A DNA stretch of 64,000 bases, from NCBI GenBank assembly GCA_050251775.1, contig JBFWMD010000011.1:3414-67413 (forward strand), given 5' to 3'. Below are positions 48,966-57,600 of the stretch, in pieces; within the stretch, counting starts at the first letter, position 1, and each line of letters starts with the position of its first letter. The DNA is from Paucidesulfovibrio sp050251775 (lineage in GTDB: Bacteria; Desulfobacterota; Desulfovibrionia; Desulfovibrionales; Desulfovibrionaceae). The notes beneath the pieces are model-generated. The model was given only the letters and a program-made list of their open reading frames with translations. It was not told where the DNA came from and did no database searches. The position numbers and the translations under genes were made by a program.

Positions 48966-49766
48966 ATGACCATGAGCACCAACGATTCCTTCACCCGGCT
49001 GCGCGAGATCATCACCACCCTGACCAGCCCGGACGGCTGTCCCTGGGACCGCGAACAGACCCCTCTGACCCTCTGCGACTACGTGGTGGAGGAGGCCTTC
49101 GAACTGGTGGAGGCGGTGCGGGCGGGGAACGCCGACGAGGCCCGCGAGGAGCTGGGGGACGTGCTCTTCCTGCTGCTGTTCATCGCCCACCTGTATGAAC
49201 AGAGCGGTGACTTCAGCATTGCGGACGCCCTGGATGAAAACCGGGCCAAGATGGTCCGCCGCCACCCGCACGTTTTTGCGGACACACAGTTCAAGGACCA
49301 GGCCGAACTGCTGCGGGCCTGGGAGCGGATCAAACGCTCGGAAAAGACCGACGAACAGGGCACGCTGCCTGGCGTCTTCGACTCCCTGCCCAAGGGGCTG
49401 CCGCCGCTGCTGAAATCCTACCGCATCCACTCAAAGGCCGCCCGGGCCGGGTTCACCTGGGAGAACATCGCGGATCTGGAGCGCCAGCTCGAATCCGAAT
49501 GGGCCGAATGGCGCGAGGCCGAGGAATCCGGGGACACCGAGGCCATGCAACGGGAATTCGGGGACTATCTCTTCACCCTGGTGGAGCTGGGACGCAGAAA
49601 GGGCATCAAAGCCAACGCGGCCCTGGACTTCGCCAACCGCAAGTTCCTCTCCCGCTTCGGGGACATGGAACGCATGGCGCGCGAAGCGGGCCGGGAGCTC
49701 GCCGACATGGACCTCGCAGCCATGAACGCCCTCTGGGACAAGGCCAAGGCCGGGGAACTCCCCTGA
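48966..49766 (+). CDS. mazG: Nucleoside triphosphate pyrophosphohydrolase MazG
   Basis: A 266-aa tandem MazG protein that hydrolyses (d)NTPs to NMP and pyrophosphate for nucleotide-pool sanitation. The first domain has CPWDREQTPLTLCDYVVEEAFELVEAV and EELGDVLFLLLFIAHL with the EExxE...ExxD metal site. The second has ESEWAEWREAEESGD and REFGDYLFTLVELGRRKGI. KMVRRHPHVFAD is the conserved middle motif. The length and two-domain order match E. coli MazG. A FliA-type promoter begins 27 nt after its stop and belongs to the next gene. Confidence 0.95.
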   Translation: MTMSTNDSFTRLREIITTLTSPDGCPWDREQTPLTLCDYVVEEAFELVEAVRAGNADEAREELGDVLFLLLFIAHLYEQSGDFSIADALDENRAKMVRRHPHVFADTQFKDQAELLRAWERIKRSEKTDEQGTLPGVFDSLPKGLPPLLKSYRIHSKAARAGFTWENIADLERQLESEWAEWREAEESGDTEAMQREFGDYLFTLVELGRRKGIKANAALDFANRKFLSRFGDMERMAREAGRELADMDLAAMNALWDKAKAGELP

Positions 49767-49793
49767 GAATCCGGAGCATTTCGCTCCCGCCCC

Positions 49794-49820
49794 TAAAGAT
49801 TCACGAGAAACGGCCGATAG
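49794..49820 (+). promoter_or_regulatory. Near-consensus sigma-28 (FliA) promoter
   Basis: TAAA (49794-49797), exactly 15 nt, GCCGATAG (49813-49820): 11 of 12 consensus bases, with correct spacing, 42 nt before an uncharacterised gene. Confidence 0.8.
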
Positions 49821-49862
49821 AACGTACAGGCGTCACTTTGTCTCGCGAAGGAGGGGAAACGC

Positions 49863-50222
49863 ATGTCCACAATTGAGGGCAGCGGTTCGGGAGGCATGAT
49901 GAACTGGTCGGGAACGGACCAGGAACTCATCCGAAATTCACTTCAGGAAATGGGCCGTCCCGGCGGCATGCTTCCGGACAGCGAAGCCATGCACAGCCTT
50001 GCCGGAAAAATCGACCAGACCCTGGAAACCAGCGTGAACAATCTCATCGGCGGGGACGCGCTGGCGGACAAACAGACCATGGGCGCAGCCATCGTGGGCC
50101 AGACCCTGAACACCATGAATTCCGACCCCGTCACCGGGGCCAAGGACCCCAGTATCGCCTTCCAGGAGCAGGTGCTCGGCGCTCATGCGGGACTGGGGTC
50201 CATCGTTAACAAAAACGGATAG
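49863..50222 (+). CDS. Uncharacterised 119-aa protein of the putative FliA regulon
   Basis: A small soluble protein without signal peptide, cysteines or membrane span. The N-terminus is Gly/Ser/Met-rich (STIEGSGSGGMMNWSG). It is followed by helical segments: TDQELIRNSLQEMGRP, DSEAMHSLAGKIDQTLETSVNNL, DKQTMGAAIVGQTLNTMNSD and IAFQEQVLGAHAGLGSIVN. ATG 49863 is preceded by AAGGAGGGG. The sigma-28 promoter makes a role in flagellar assembly, chemotaxis or surface sensing likely. No family was recognised; it does not look like FlgM, FliS, FliT, flagellin or CheZ. A 13-bp hairpin ends the transcript. Confidence 0.8.
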   Translation: MSTIEGSGSGGMMNWSGTDQELIRNSLQEMGRPGGMLPDSEAMHSLAGKIDQTLETSVNNLIGGDALADKQTMGAAIVGQTLNTMNSDPVTGAKDPSIAFQEQVLGAHAGLGSIVNKNG

Positions 50223-50246
50223 GTGCGGGACCGGACGCCATTTTGA

Positions 50247-50275
50247 AGCCCCGTCTTCCCTCGGAAGGCGGGGCT
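50247..50275. terminator. Hairpin terminator between convergent genes
   Basis: AGCCCCGTCTTCC (50247-50259), loop CTC, GGAAGGCGGGGCT (50263-50275): 13 bp with one G-T pair. The tail is only weakly T-rich on either strand (CATCTTCGCGTTT; TCAAAAT). Confidence 0.6.
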
Positions 50276-50313
50276 CATCTTCGCGTTTGAAACACCGGGG
50301 GAGGAGGAGGCGG

Positions 50314-50946
50314 TCAGCGGCAGTGGCGTTTTTCCCGGGCCAGCTGCAGGCCCTCGCAGGCTCCCAGGTCGCAGGCCTCCCGCAATTCCGGACAGGCCCG
50401 GTCCAGATCGCCCTGCTCCCAATAAGCCAGACCGAGCTGCTCGCGCGCGTCTCCGGCCGTGGGTTCCAGGCGCAGCACGGCTCGAAAGTCATGCACGCCC
50501 TCCTCACTCCTGCCCAGACGCAGCAGGGCGTAGCCACGATTGTAATAGGCGTCCGCATCCGTGGGATCCAGGCGCAGGGCTTCGTCGTAATCCCCCACGG
50601 CCTGCTCGTAGCGACCCATTTCCGCCAGACAGGCCCCCCGGTTGTACCAGCCGTCCGTATCCGTGGGATGCAGACGGATGACCTCGCTGAAGTCGTCGAG
50701 AGCCCGCTCGTACTGTTCCAGAAGGACGTACGCGGCTCCCCGGTTGAGATAGGCCTCGTAGTCCTCAGGGCAGCGGCGGATGGCCTCGGTGTAGGCGTCC
50801 ACGGCCTCCTCGGTGCGGCCGTCCGCGTCCAGTTCGACCCCGGCGAGGAAAAACTCATCTCCGGGACCGAAGGCCATCGCCTCGGCTCCGCACAACGCCC
50901 CCAGGCACAAACAGACAAGAGCGATTCGCAGGATTTGCTTCTTCAT
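50314..50946 (-). CDS. Exported TPR protein
   Basis: A 210-aa secreted protein. The signal peptide KKQILRIALVCLCLGALCGAEAMA is followed by about four to five tetratricopeptide repeats of 34 residues (for example AYLNRGAAYVLLEQYERALDDF, WYNRGACLAEMGRYEQAVGDY, AYYNRGYALLRLGRSEEGVHDF). TPRs mediate protein contacts, here in the periplasm. Cysteines near the C-terminus (RACPELREACDLGACEG, HCR) may form disulfides. Start 50946 has GGGGAG upstream. A promoter candidate, TTGACC-17-TAGACA, lies 40-68 nt upstream. The partner is unknown. Confidence 0.82.
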   Translation of the reverse strand: MKKQILRIALVCLCLGALCGAEAMAFGPGDEFFLAGVELDADGRTEEAVDAYTEAIRRCPEDYEAYLNRGAAYVLLEQYERALDDFSEVIRLHPTDTDGWYNRGACLAEMGRYEQAVGDYDEALRLDPTDADAYYNRGYALLRLGRSEEGVHDFRAVLRLEPTAGDAREQLGLAYWEQGDLDRACPELREACDLGACEGLQLAREKRHCR

Positions 50947-50985
50947 GGACTCCCCGTCGGCCCGACACGTAACCAAGCCTTAGCC

Positions 50986-51014
50986 TGTCTACGTCTCCGG
51001 GCCTCGGGGGTCAA
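50986..51014 (-). promoter_or_regulatory. Candidate promoter of the exported TPR gene
   Basis: The minus strand reads TTGACC (plus 51009-51014), 17 nt, TAGACA (plus 50986-50991), 40 nt upstream of the ATG. Confidence 0.4.
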
Positions 51015-51053
51015 GAGCGCGTCAGAGGAAAAACCAAATTCTCATGTGCGGAT

Positions 51054-51374
51054 TCAGGCGGCGCGACGAACCGGATCTCCCATCTTCTTGATATTGTTTC
51101 GCAGAACATGGCAGATCACGTGCCGGGAACCATAGGTCGCCCTGGCCCGCTGCATGGCCATGCGAAAGCAGGCGGAAGCCTCGCGCCGCCTTCCGGCCAT
51201 GAGGTAGACCAGTCCCATGTTTCCCTTGGAATACGACTCCAACTGCACCCGGCGGATTTCCCTGGAAAGGCGCAAAGCCATGGAAAGATCCAGCAAGGCC
51301 TGCTCCAGCCGTCCCTCGCCCGCCGCTTTCATGGCCAGACGATTGTAATGCGCAATGGCTCTCAGTTCCGGCAT
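51054..51374 (-). CDS. Small TPR-like protein, end of flavodoxin operon
   Basis: A 106-aa soluble, helical and basic protein with TPR-like pairs (AIAHYNRLAMKAAGEGRLEQALLDL and ESYSKGNMGLVYLMAGRRREASACF). The C-terminus is basic (HVLRNNIKKMGDPVRRAA). ATG 51374 has AGGAGGA upstream and overlaps the end of the preceding gene by 13 nt, so translation is coupled. It is the third gene of fld - Cys-rich TPR - TPR. The similar repeat design of the two small proteins suggests they arose by duplication or bind each other. Function unknown. Confidence 0.75.
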   Translation of the reverse strand: MPELRAIAHYNRLAMKAAGEGRLEQALLDLSMALRLSREIRRVQLESYSKGNMGLVYLMAGRRREASACFRMAMQRARATYGSRHVICHVLRNNIKKMGDPVRRAA

Positions 51375-51817
51375 GGGGTTCCTCCTGGCGCGACCGCAAC
51401 GGACCGCGTCTGATTTCCGTTCCACTCCACGGGAACCGCACCACTTCGTTCCTCGCGGTCCCGCTCCACAAGCGTTTCCCGGTAGTTTTTCCGCACGGTG
51501 CGGTAGAGCTGGTTTTCCGTGCCCACCCGCCCCCGGATCAAATGCATGGCCCGCTCAAAGGCGTTCCGGGCATCGTCCCTGCGCCCCTGAGCATGGAGCA
51601 CCAACCCGAAATTGTTGAAGGCCTTGGCTTCCAGCACCGGTCCCAGGTCGAATTCGCGTGTCATTTCCAACGCGTGCAACAGGACACGTTCCGCCACAAA
51701 ATGATCTCCCAGGCTCAGGGAGGCCATGCCGCTGCGGCAAAGATCCCCCACGCGGCCCAAAGCGCGGCATTTTCCCGAGCAGGTCTTGCTTTCCGGGCAG
51801 GCTTTGTCGCAAGCCAT
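51362..51817 (-). CDS. Cys-rich TPR-like protein, second gene of flavodoxin operon
   Basis: A 151-aa protein whose first 27 residues contain five cysteines (C3, C7, C13, C17, C27 in MACDKACPESKTCSGKC...DLC), a spacing that could bind a metal or iron-sulfur cluster. Two TPR-like hairpins follow (DHFVAERVLLHALEMTREF; AKAFNNFGLVLHAQGRRDDA) and a polar tail. ATG 51817 sits one base after the flavodoxin stop with GGAGGGG upstream. Co-transcription under a Fur box suggests a role when iron is limiting. No family was recognised; the metal binding is inference. Confidence 0.78.
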   Translation of the reverse strand: MACDKACPESKTCSGKCRALGRVGDLCRSGMASLSLGDHFVAERVLLHALEMTREFDLGPVLEAKAFNNFGLVLHAQGRRDDARNAFERAMHLIRGRVGTENQLYRTVRKNYRETLVERDREERSGAVPVEWNGNQTRSVAVAPGGTPCRN

Positions 51818-51818
51818 C

Positions 51819-52265
51819 TCAGACCCCTCCGAGAGCCGCAAAAAGATCCTCGGCCCAGGCCACTACCTCAGCCCGTTCCGGCTCGCCGTCGATCTTCAGG
51901 GACTCATGGACGAGCACCGCGCCCAGGTCGCCGACGCGGGATTCAATGGCATCCACAGCGCCGCAGAAAAACGTGTATTCCGTGCTGCCGCATCCAAAGA
52001 CCGCCACACGTCGCCCGCGCAATCCCGCCTTGTCCAACTCCTCAAACAGCTCGGCGAAATCGTCCTGCAACTCGATCTCGTCGTCACCCCAGGTGGACGA
52101 ACCCAGCAACACCAGATCGTATCCATCGGCCAGCCCTTCCGCCGCCACATCCGCCGCGTCCGAAAGCACAACCTCCATCCCGTTCTCGCGCGCCGCCTGG
52201 GCCAGCCAGCCGGCCACGCTCTCGGTATTGCCCGTGGACGAACCGTATACGATCAATGTTTTCAT
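51819..52265 (-). CDS. fld: Flavodoxin (short-chain, Desulfovibrio type)
   Basis: A 148-aa FMN electron carrier that replaces ferredoxin under iron shortage. The phosphate loop is VYGSSTGNTESVA; the FMN-flanking loops are LLGSSTWGDDEIELQDDF (with the conserved Trp) and FGCGSTEYTFFCGAVDAIE (aromatic Tyr/Phe in the second loop). Length and motifs match D. vulgaris flavodoxin closely. ATG 52265 has AAAAGGAG upstream. The promoter region carries a 16/19 match to the Fur box between -35 and -10. It heads the operon with two small TPR-like genes. Confidence 0.97.
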   Translation of the reverse strand: MKTLIVYGSSTGNTESVAGWLAQAARENGMEVVLSDAADVAAEGLADGYDLVLLGSSTWGDDEIELQDDFAELFEELDKAGLRGRRVAVFGCGSTEYTFFCGAVDAIESRVGDLGAVLVHESLKIDGEPERAEVVAWAEDLFAALGGV

Positions 52266-52308
52266 CCGGATCTCCTTTTGTTTTCGAATGCGAACGTTTT
52301 GTGGATGT

Positions 52309-52337
52309 TTGATAATGAAATTCATTTTCATTTGCAA
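52309..52337 (-). promoter_or_regulatory. Fur-box promoter of the flavodoxin operon
   Basis: GATAATGAAATTCATTTTC (52311-52329) matches the Fur consensus GATAATGATAATCATTATC at 16 of 19 positions. On the minus strand it occupies the spacer of a promoter TTGCAA (52332-52337), 17 nt, TATCAA (plus 52309-52314). Fe-Fur would therefore block RNA polymerase. Confidence 0.88.
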
Positions 52338-52399
52338 GGGGTTTAAAAGAATATTTGGCAAAAAAATATATCCCATCATAATTATACAGATTATTCGCG

Positions 52400-52957
52400 A
52401 ACCGTTTCCCGCGGGCAAACCGTCGGGGATTGGATCCCCCGTGGTAAACGGGACAGGACTGGGGAGGGAAAAGCCGCTCCCGCGTTGGGAGCTCTTCCGT
52501 TCAGGCTCCGGCGCGGCCTGCGAGCCGCCGCAGACGCCCGGCTGACCAATCCAGAGTACGGCCAAGCGCTCCCCAGGCGGCGCCAGCCCGCGTTCCCGGC
52601 CCCCACGGGAATGAACCATCCAGAATGGGAGAAGCCGCCACGCTGATCTGGAAAACCTTGAACAATGGCTGCACGACGCCTCGGCATTCCTGGCAACTCC
52701 AGGACGCCGCCGGACCGGAAACCACCGCGAAAAATCCGACGTAGGATCAACACGCGGGAAGCGGTTCAGGCCGGACAGGACGTACGCAACACCAAAATCG
52801 TGACGCAGAAAAAAGCAGGCGGGAATGCGCGCCCATCCAGGCAGGGAAAGCGGACCGGCCAAACGCTGCCGAAGACAACGCCGGGATACCGGGAGCCGGG
52901 AGCTGTTGAAAAATGATCCGGGAAGCATCGACCTCGGCCAGCGCCCCAGAATGCGCA
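52400..52957. other. Intergenic stretch without a recognised gene
   Basis: About 560 bp between the A+T-rich flavodoxin promoter and the end of the nucleotidase gene. Open frames of about 80-120 codons exist on both strands but have no ribosome binding site, signature or convincing composition. No tRNA or other RNA gene was recognised. Short GC-rich inverted pieces occur but no clear terminator. Confidence 0.45.
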
Positions 52958-54586
52958 CTACGGATTCGGGTCGCTGGCCAGGTCCCTTATCCGCCCGTCC
53001 AGGGCGCGGTCCAGAGGCGAATGCCGCTGAAGGAACTCCCGCATGACCTCCACCAGATCCTTCCCATCGTTAAAAACGTCCTGCCCACGCTCGGCAAAGA
53101 CCGTAAACCCGTCGCCGCCGCGATACAGAAAACGGGGCAGGGCGATGCGGTACAGAGCTTGAACGTCCAGCGGCGAAGCAGCGCCGTCCGGGCCGAACAT
53201 CCACACGTCCCGGAGGCGTTCGCCCCGAGGCCGGGAGGAGTCAAAGGTATAGCGCAGGCCCGCGACCTGCAGAAAACGACCGGAACCTTCATGGCCGCCC
53301 AGGGCGGAAAGCCCGTGCTCCAGGGCGGCGCGGAGGTCCGCCCCGGTCAGCGTGACCGCCATGACCTCATCCACGAACGGATACATGGCCAACATGTTCC
53401 CCAGGGTCAGGGGACCGGGAGCCAGTCCGTTGCGCATGCTGCCGCCGTTGACCAGCGCGGCCGTCGCGTTTTGTCCGGCGGCTCCGGCCAGGAACGCCTC
53501 GGCCCGCAAATCGCCCGGCAGGCACTCGCCCGTGCGGCAGGCCGCGACATCCAGGGCGGTTCGGGTCTCGGCAATGACCTGCCCCTGCAATTCCAGCAGC
53601 CCCTCGCCCCAGTGTGCCACTTCCGCCGCCACCGCCCCCTGTTGCGCAGCCGCCGCATCCATGCGCCGGGGATTGCCACGCTGCGTCAGAATCTGTCCCT
53701 GGTCGTCGAACACCACCCGGAGCACGCCGAGATATCTGCCCCAGTAGCCAGCTGCGACGATCAACACGGGATTGCCGTCCCGCCCCCGGACCACAAGCGG
53801 ACACGGGCCTTCCGCCTCGGGGTCGCCGTTGGCCAGAAGCGCATGGCTGTGGCCACCCACGATCACATCCAGCCCGGCCACCCCGGCGGCAAGCCGGCGA
53901 TCGCCTTCCAGACCCAGATGGCTGAGGCAGACGATGATCCCCGCGCCCTGCTTTCGCAGCTCGGCAACAGCCCTGACCACCTCCGGAACCGGATCCGCAA
54001 AGGTCAGCAAAGGGCCGGGGCTGGAAATACGGGGGATGTCCGGATGGGTGACGCCGACCACGCCGACCTTGCGCCCGTTCAAGTCCAGCAAAATCCAGGG
54101 CCGGAAGAGACCTTGAAGCACGGGACAGGCTGTGGCGTCCAGGTTGGCGGCAAGGGCCGGGAAGGACAGTCGCTTCAGGAACGCCGCCAGGGTCTCCGGG
54201 CCATCGTCGAACTCGTGGTTGCCCAGGGTCATGGCGTCGTAGTCCAGCCGGTTCATCAGGGCCGCGCAGGCCTGCCCCTTGTAGCGGGAATAGAACAGCG
54301 TGCCCTGAAACTGATCCCCGGCATCAAGCAGGATCACGTTGGGACTGCCCGCCCGCTCTGCGGCAATAGCGGCGGCGAGGCGGGCGGAACCGCCCTGGCA
54401 TTGCCCTTCCGCGTCTTTCTGCACGGTACACAAAGAACCGTATTCATTAAACGGCGCAAGATGCGCGTGCAGGTCGTTGGTATGCAGAACGGTCAGCTCG
54501 AAGCTCCCGGCAACGACCTTGCCCGTCGGAATGACCAGCAAAACCGCAACCAGCAGCGCAGCCAGAAAGAATCTTCGCGTACTCAC
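52958..54586 (-). CDS. Periplasmic 5'-nucleotidase / metallophosphatase (UshA family)
   Basis: A 542-aa secreted two-domain enzyme that hydrolyses nucleotides or nucleotide sugars outside the cytoplasm. The signal peptide is RRFFLAALLVAVLLVIPTG. Metallophosphatase motifs are LHTNDLHAHL, LLDAGDQFQG, LGNHEFDDG, CLSHLGLEGD and GGHSHAL. The C-terminal 5'-nucleotidase domain has NGGSMRNGLAPGPLTLGNML and RFLYRGGDGFTVF. The start codon is GTG at 54586 with a weak binding site. It lies 56 nt after the CheB-CheR-PAS kinase gene on the same strand, so a signalling link is possible but unproved. Confidence 0.92.
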   Translation of the reverse strand: MSTRRFFLAALLVAVLLVIPTGKVVAGSFELTVLHTNDLHAHLAPFNEYGSLCTVQKDAEGQCQGGSARLAAAIAAERAGSPNVILLDAGDQFQGTLFYSRYKGQACAALMNRLDYDAMTLGNHEFDDGPETLAAFLKRLSFPALAANLDATACPVLQGLFRPWILLDLNGRKVGVVGVTHPDIPRISSPGPLLTFADPVPEVVRAVAELRKQGAGIIVCLSHLGLEGDRRLAAGVAGLDVIVGGHSHALLANGDPEAEGPCPLVVRGRDGNPVLIVAAGYWGRYLGVLRVVFDDQGQILTQRGNPRRMDAAAAQQGAVAAEVAHWGEGLLELQGQVIAETRTALDVAACRTGECLPGDLRAEAFLAGAAGQNATAALVNGGSMRNGLAPGPLTLGNMLAMYPFVDEVMAVTLTGADLRAALEHGLSALGGHEGSGRFLQVAGLRYTFDSSRPRGERLRDVWMFGPDGAASPLDVQALYRIALPRFLYRGGDGFTVFAERGQDVFNDGKDLVEVMREFLQRHSPLDRALDGRIRDLASDPNP

Positions 54587-54642
54587 GCCTTACACTTCGG
54601 TCTCCGGTCGCCCTTGAGCTTTGCCATGACGCACCGTGCCCC

Positions 54643-57600
54643 TCAAGGGCGACCGCGCCGCAGGGCGGCCCGGCGCAGCACTTCGGTCAGCTTGTCCAAC
54701 TGCACGGGTTTGCTGATGTAATCGTCCATGCCGATGGCCAGAAAACGCTCCCGGTCTCCAGTAAGGGCATAGGCTGTCAGGGCAATGATCCACACGCCCG
54801 AGCGGTCCGGCGCGCTCGACATGGCCCGGATCTGTTCCGTGGTCTCCACGCCGTTCAATTCCGGCATCTGGATGTCCATGAGAATGCAGTCGAACGGATC
54901 GCGGCGCAACGCTTCCACGACTTCGCGTCCGTTATTGACCGTGACGACCTCGTGTCCCAGTCGGTCCAGCAACGCCCGGATGGCGATCCGGCTGACGCGC
55001 TCATCCTCGGCCACGAGAATTCGCAAAGGAGCGAAATCGGTCCCGAACTCCGCTACGCGTCCGGTCGTCGCCGCGGACGACTGGGGCAGGACATTCAAGG
55101 GAATGTGCAGGTAGATGGACGTGCCCTGTCCGAGGTTGCTTTCCACGGCGATGTCCCCTTCCATGACCTCCATGAGCCGCTTGACAATGGCCAGCCCCAG
55201 GCCCGCTCCCTCGTATTGCCTGTTGTAGGAGGCGTCGGTCTGGGTGAAGCGCTGGAACACGTGGTTGATCTTGTCGTCGGGAATGCCGATGCCCGTGTCG
55301 CTGACCCGGACGTACAGATGCAGCCTGTCCGCATCTCCCGCCACCGGCCTTGTCCAGCCATCCACGGTGACGCCGCCGGATTCGGTGAATTTGATGGCGT
55401 TGCCCACGAGGTTGAACAAAATCTGGCGCAGGCGGGCCTCGTCGCCCACGAGCTTGCAGGGATTTTGCGTCTCGATGCGGCATTCCAGCTCCAGCCGCTT
55501 GGCCTGACTGGCCAGCCGGAAGACATTGGTCACGGAATCGAAGACATCCTTGAGCCGGAACGGGGCGTTGTTCAACGAGATGCGCCCCGCCTCCATGCGC
55601 GAAAAATCCAGGATGTCATTCAACAGGGAGAGCAGCCTGCACGCGGAATCATGGGCCATGCTGGAATAGGAGATCTGCTCCTCGGGGGTCACTCCCTCCT
55701 TGAGCAGATGAAGCATGCCGAGCACCCCGTTGAGGGGGGTCCGGATCTCGTGACTCATGTTGGCCAGAAATTCGCTCTTGGCCATGTTCGCGGCCTGGGC
55801 CGCGTCCCTGGCGGCCAGAATGGCCAGCTCGCCTTTTTTGCGTTCGGTGATGTCCTCGCCGTAGATGTTCAGGTAATCCTGCCCGGCGACCGGGGTGAAG
55901 GTCAGGTCCAGAACCCGTTCCCCCAGGGGCAGTTCCACATGCAGGGGCTTGCCGATGCGCTTTGCCTGATCGATATGGCGGGCCAGAAAGCCGGGGAGTT
56001 CCTGTCCCACAGCGGTGTCATAGCTTTCCAGGAACATGCGGCTGGCCCGGTTCGCGTGGGTGATGCGCGTGTCCGCGCCGATGCGCAGGACTGGTGAGGG
56101 ATTTTCCTCCGGGAATTTGGCCCAGCTCAGGGCCGCCAGCTCGGCATGCTTGCGGTCCGTGATGTCCCGGTTGCTGATGCGCCAGCCCAGCGGGGTCCCC
56201 TCCGCATTCAAAAGTCCCACGCAGTGGTGGCTGATCCAGACCTCCTGGCCGTCGCGCCGCAGAATTCGAAAATCCAGGTTCGCTGAGGAGGCGGGTACGG
56301 ATTCGACGTTTTCGAGGTGGTCCACGAACAGCGCCCGGTCGTCCGGGTGAACGATGCGCTGGATCAACTGCGGATCCTTGAGGAAATCTTCGACCGCATA
56401 GCCGGTCACGCGTTTGCAGGACGGGGAAATCCAGACCACTCCGCCCTCCTGGGAACGCCAGTATTCCCAGTCGAACGTGTAGTCCGCCACGGTGCGAAAT
56501 TTCACTTCGCTCTCGCGCAGGGCTTTTTCGGCCTGCACGCGATCGCTGATGTCCAGCGCATAGACCACACGCGAAACAGGCTCACCCTGTTTGTCCAAAA
56601 GGATGGTTATGTCCAGAAGCACGGGAAACGTACTGCCGTCCTTGCGCTGATGGAAGGACTCCATGGTTCCATGGCCTTTTTCCTGCACCCGCTTGATTTC
56701 CTCGAAGGCGGACGCAAAGACCTCCTCGGGGAAAAGCCGGGCCACGGACGCCCCCACGAGTTCTTCGGGCTCGTAGCCGCGCTGCCGGGCGAACGCGGGG
56801 TTCACGGATATCAGCGTATTGCTCTCCACCCGGGAGATGGCCATGCCGAACTCCGCGTGTTCGAACACGTATTGCCAGCGCCGCGCCTCCTCCCGGGCGT
56901 GCTTCAGGTCCGTGATGTTCAGGCAGTAGGCCACGCGCTGCACCGGGTGTCCGGCATCGTCCTGGAGTACCGTGATTTCAACCATCACGGGGAAGACGCT
57001 GCCATCACGGCGCATGTGCCATGATTCAAAAATGCCGTGTCCGGAGACATCCAGCTCCGCAACTGTTGTCCGGAGTTCCGCACGGGATTCCTCGGGGTAG
57101 ACGCTGAGCACAGGCTGTCCTACGAGTTCCTCGGGTTCGTAGCCGCGCTGCCGTGCAAAGGACGGGTTCACCGAAAGCAGCGTATTGTCCGCCACACGGG
57201 AGATGGCCAGTCCGAAATCGGCCCGCGCAAAGACCTGCTGCCAGCGCGAGGCTTCCTCCTGGGCACGTTTCAAGGCCGTGATGTCCAGGAAGGCCCCCAC
57301 GGAACCGTAAGATTTGCCCTTCGTATCGAGAAGCGGTCCGGCGTTGCCCAGGATGGTCCGCACCTCACCGTCACCGAACACGAGATCGATTTCCTCCCCC
57401 ACCACCACTTCGCCGCGCGCCGCGCGTTGCAGGGGGAGTTCCTCGGCCGGAACCTCGCGACCGCCCCGCATGGCAACGTAGGGAACATCGGGCTGGCTTC
57501 GGCTCACGTTGGAGCCTGGAGCCATGCGCAGGAGCTGATAGCTGGCCTGGTTGCCGAGGATCGTCCGCGCCTCGCAGTCGCGGGCGATCCATACGGCCGC

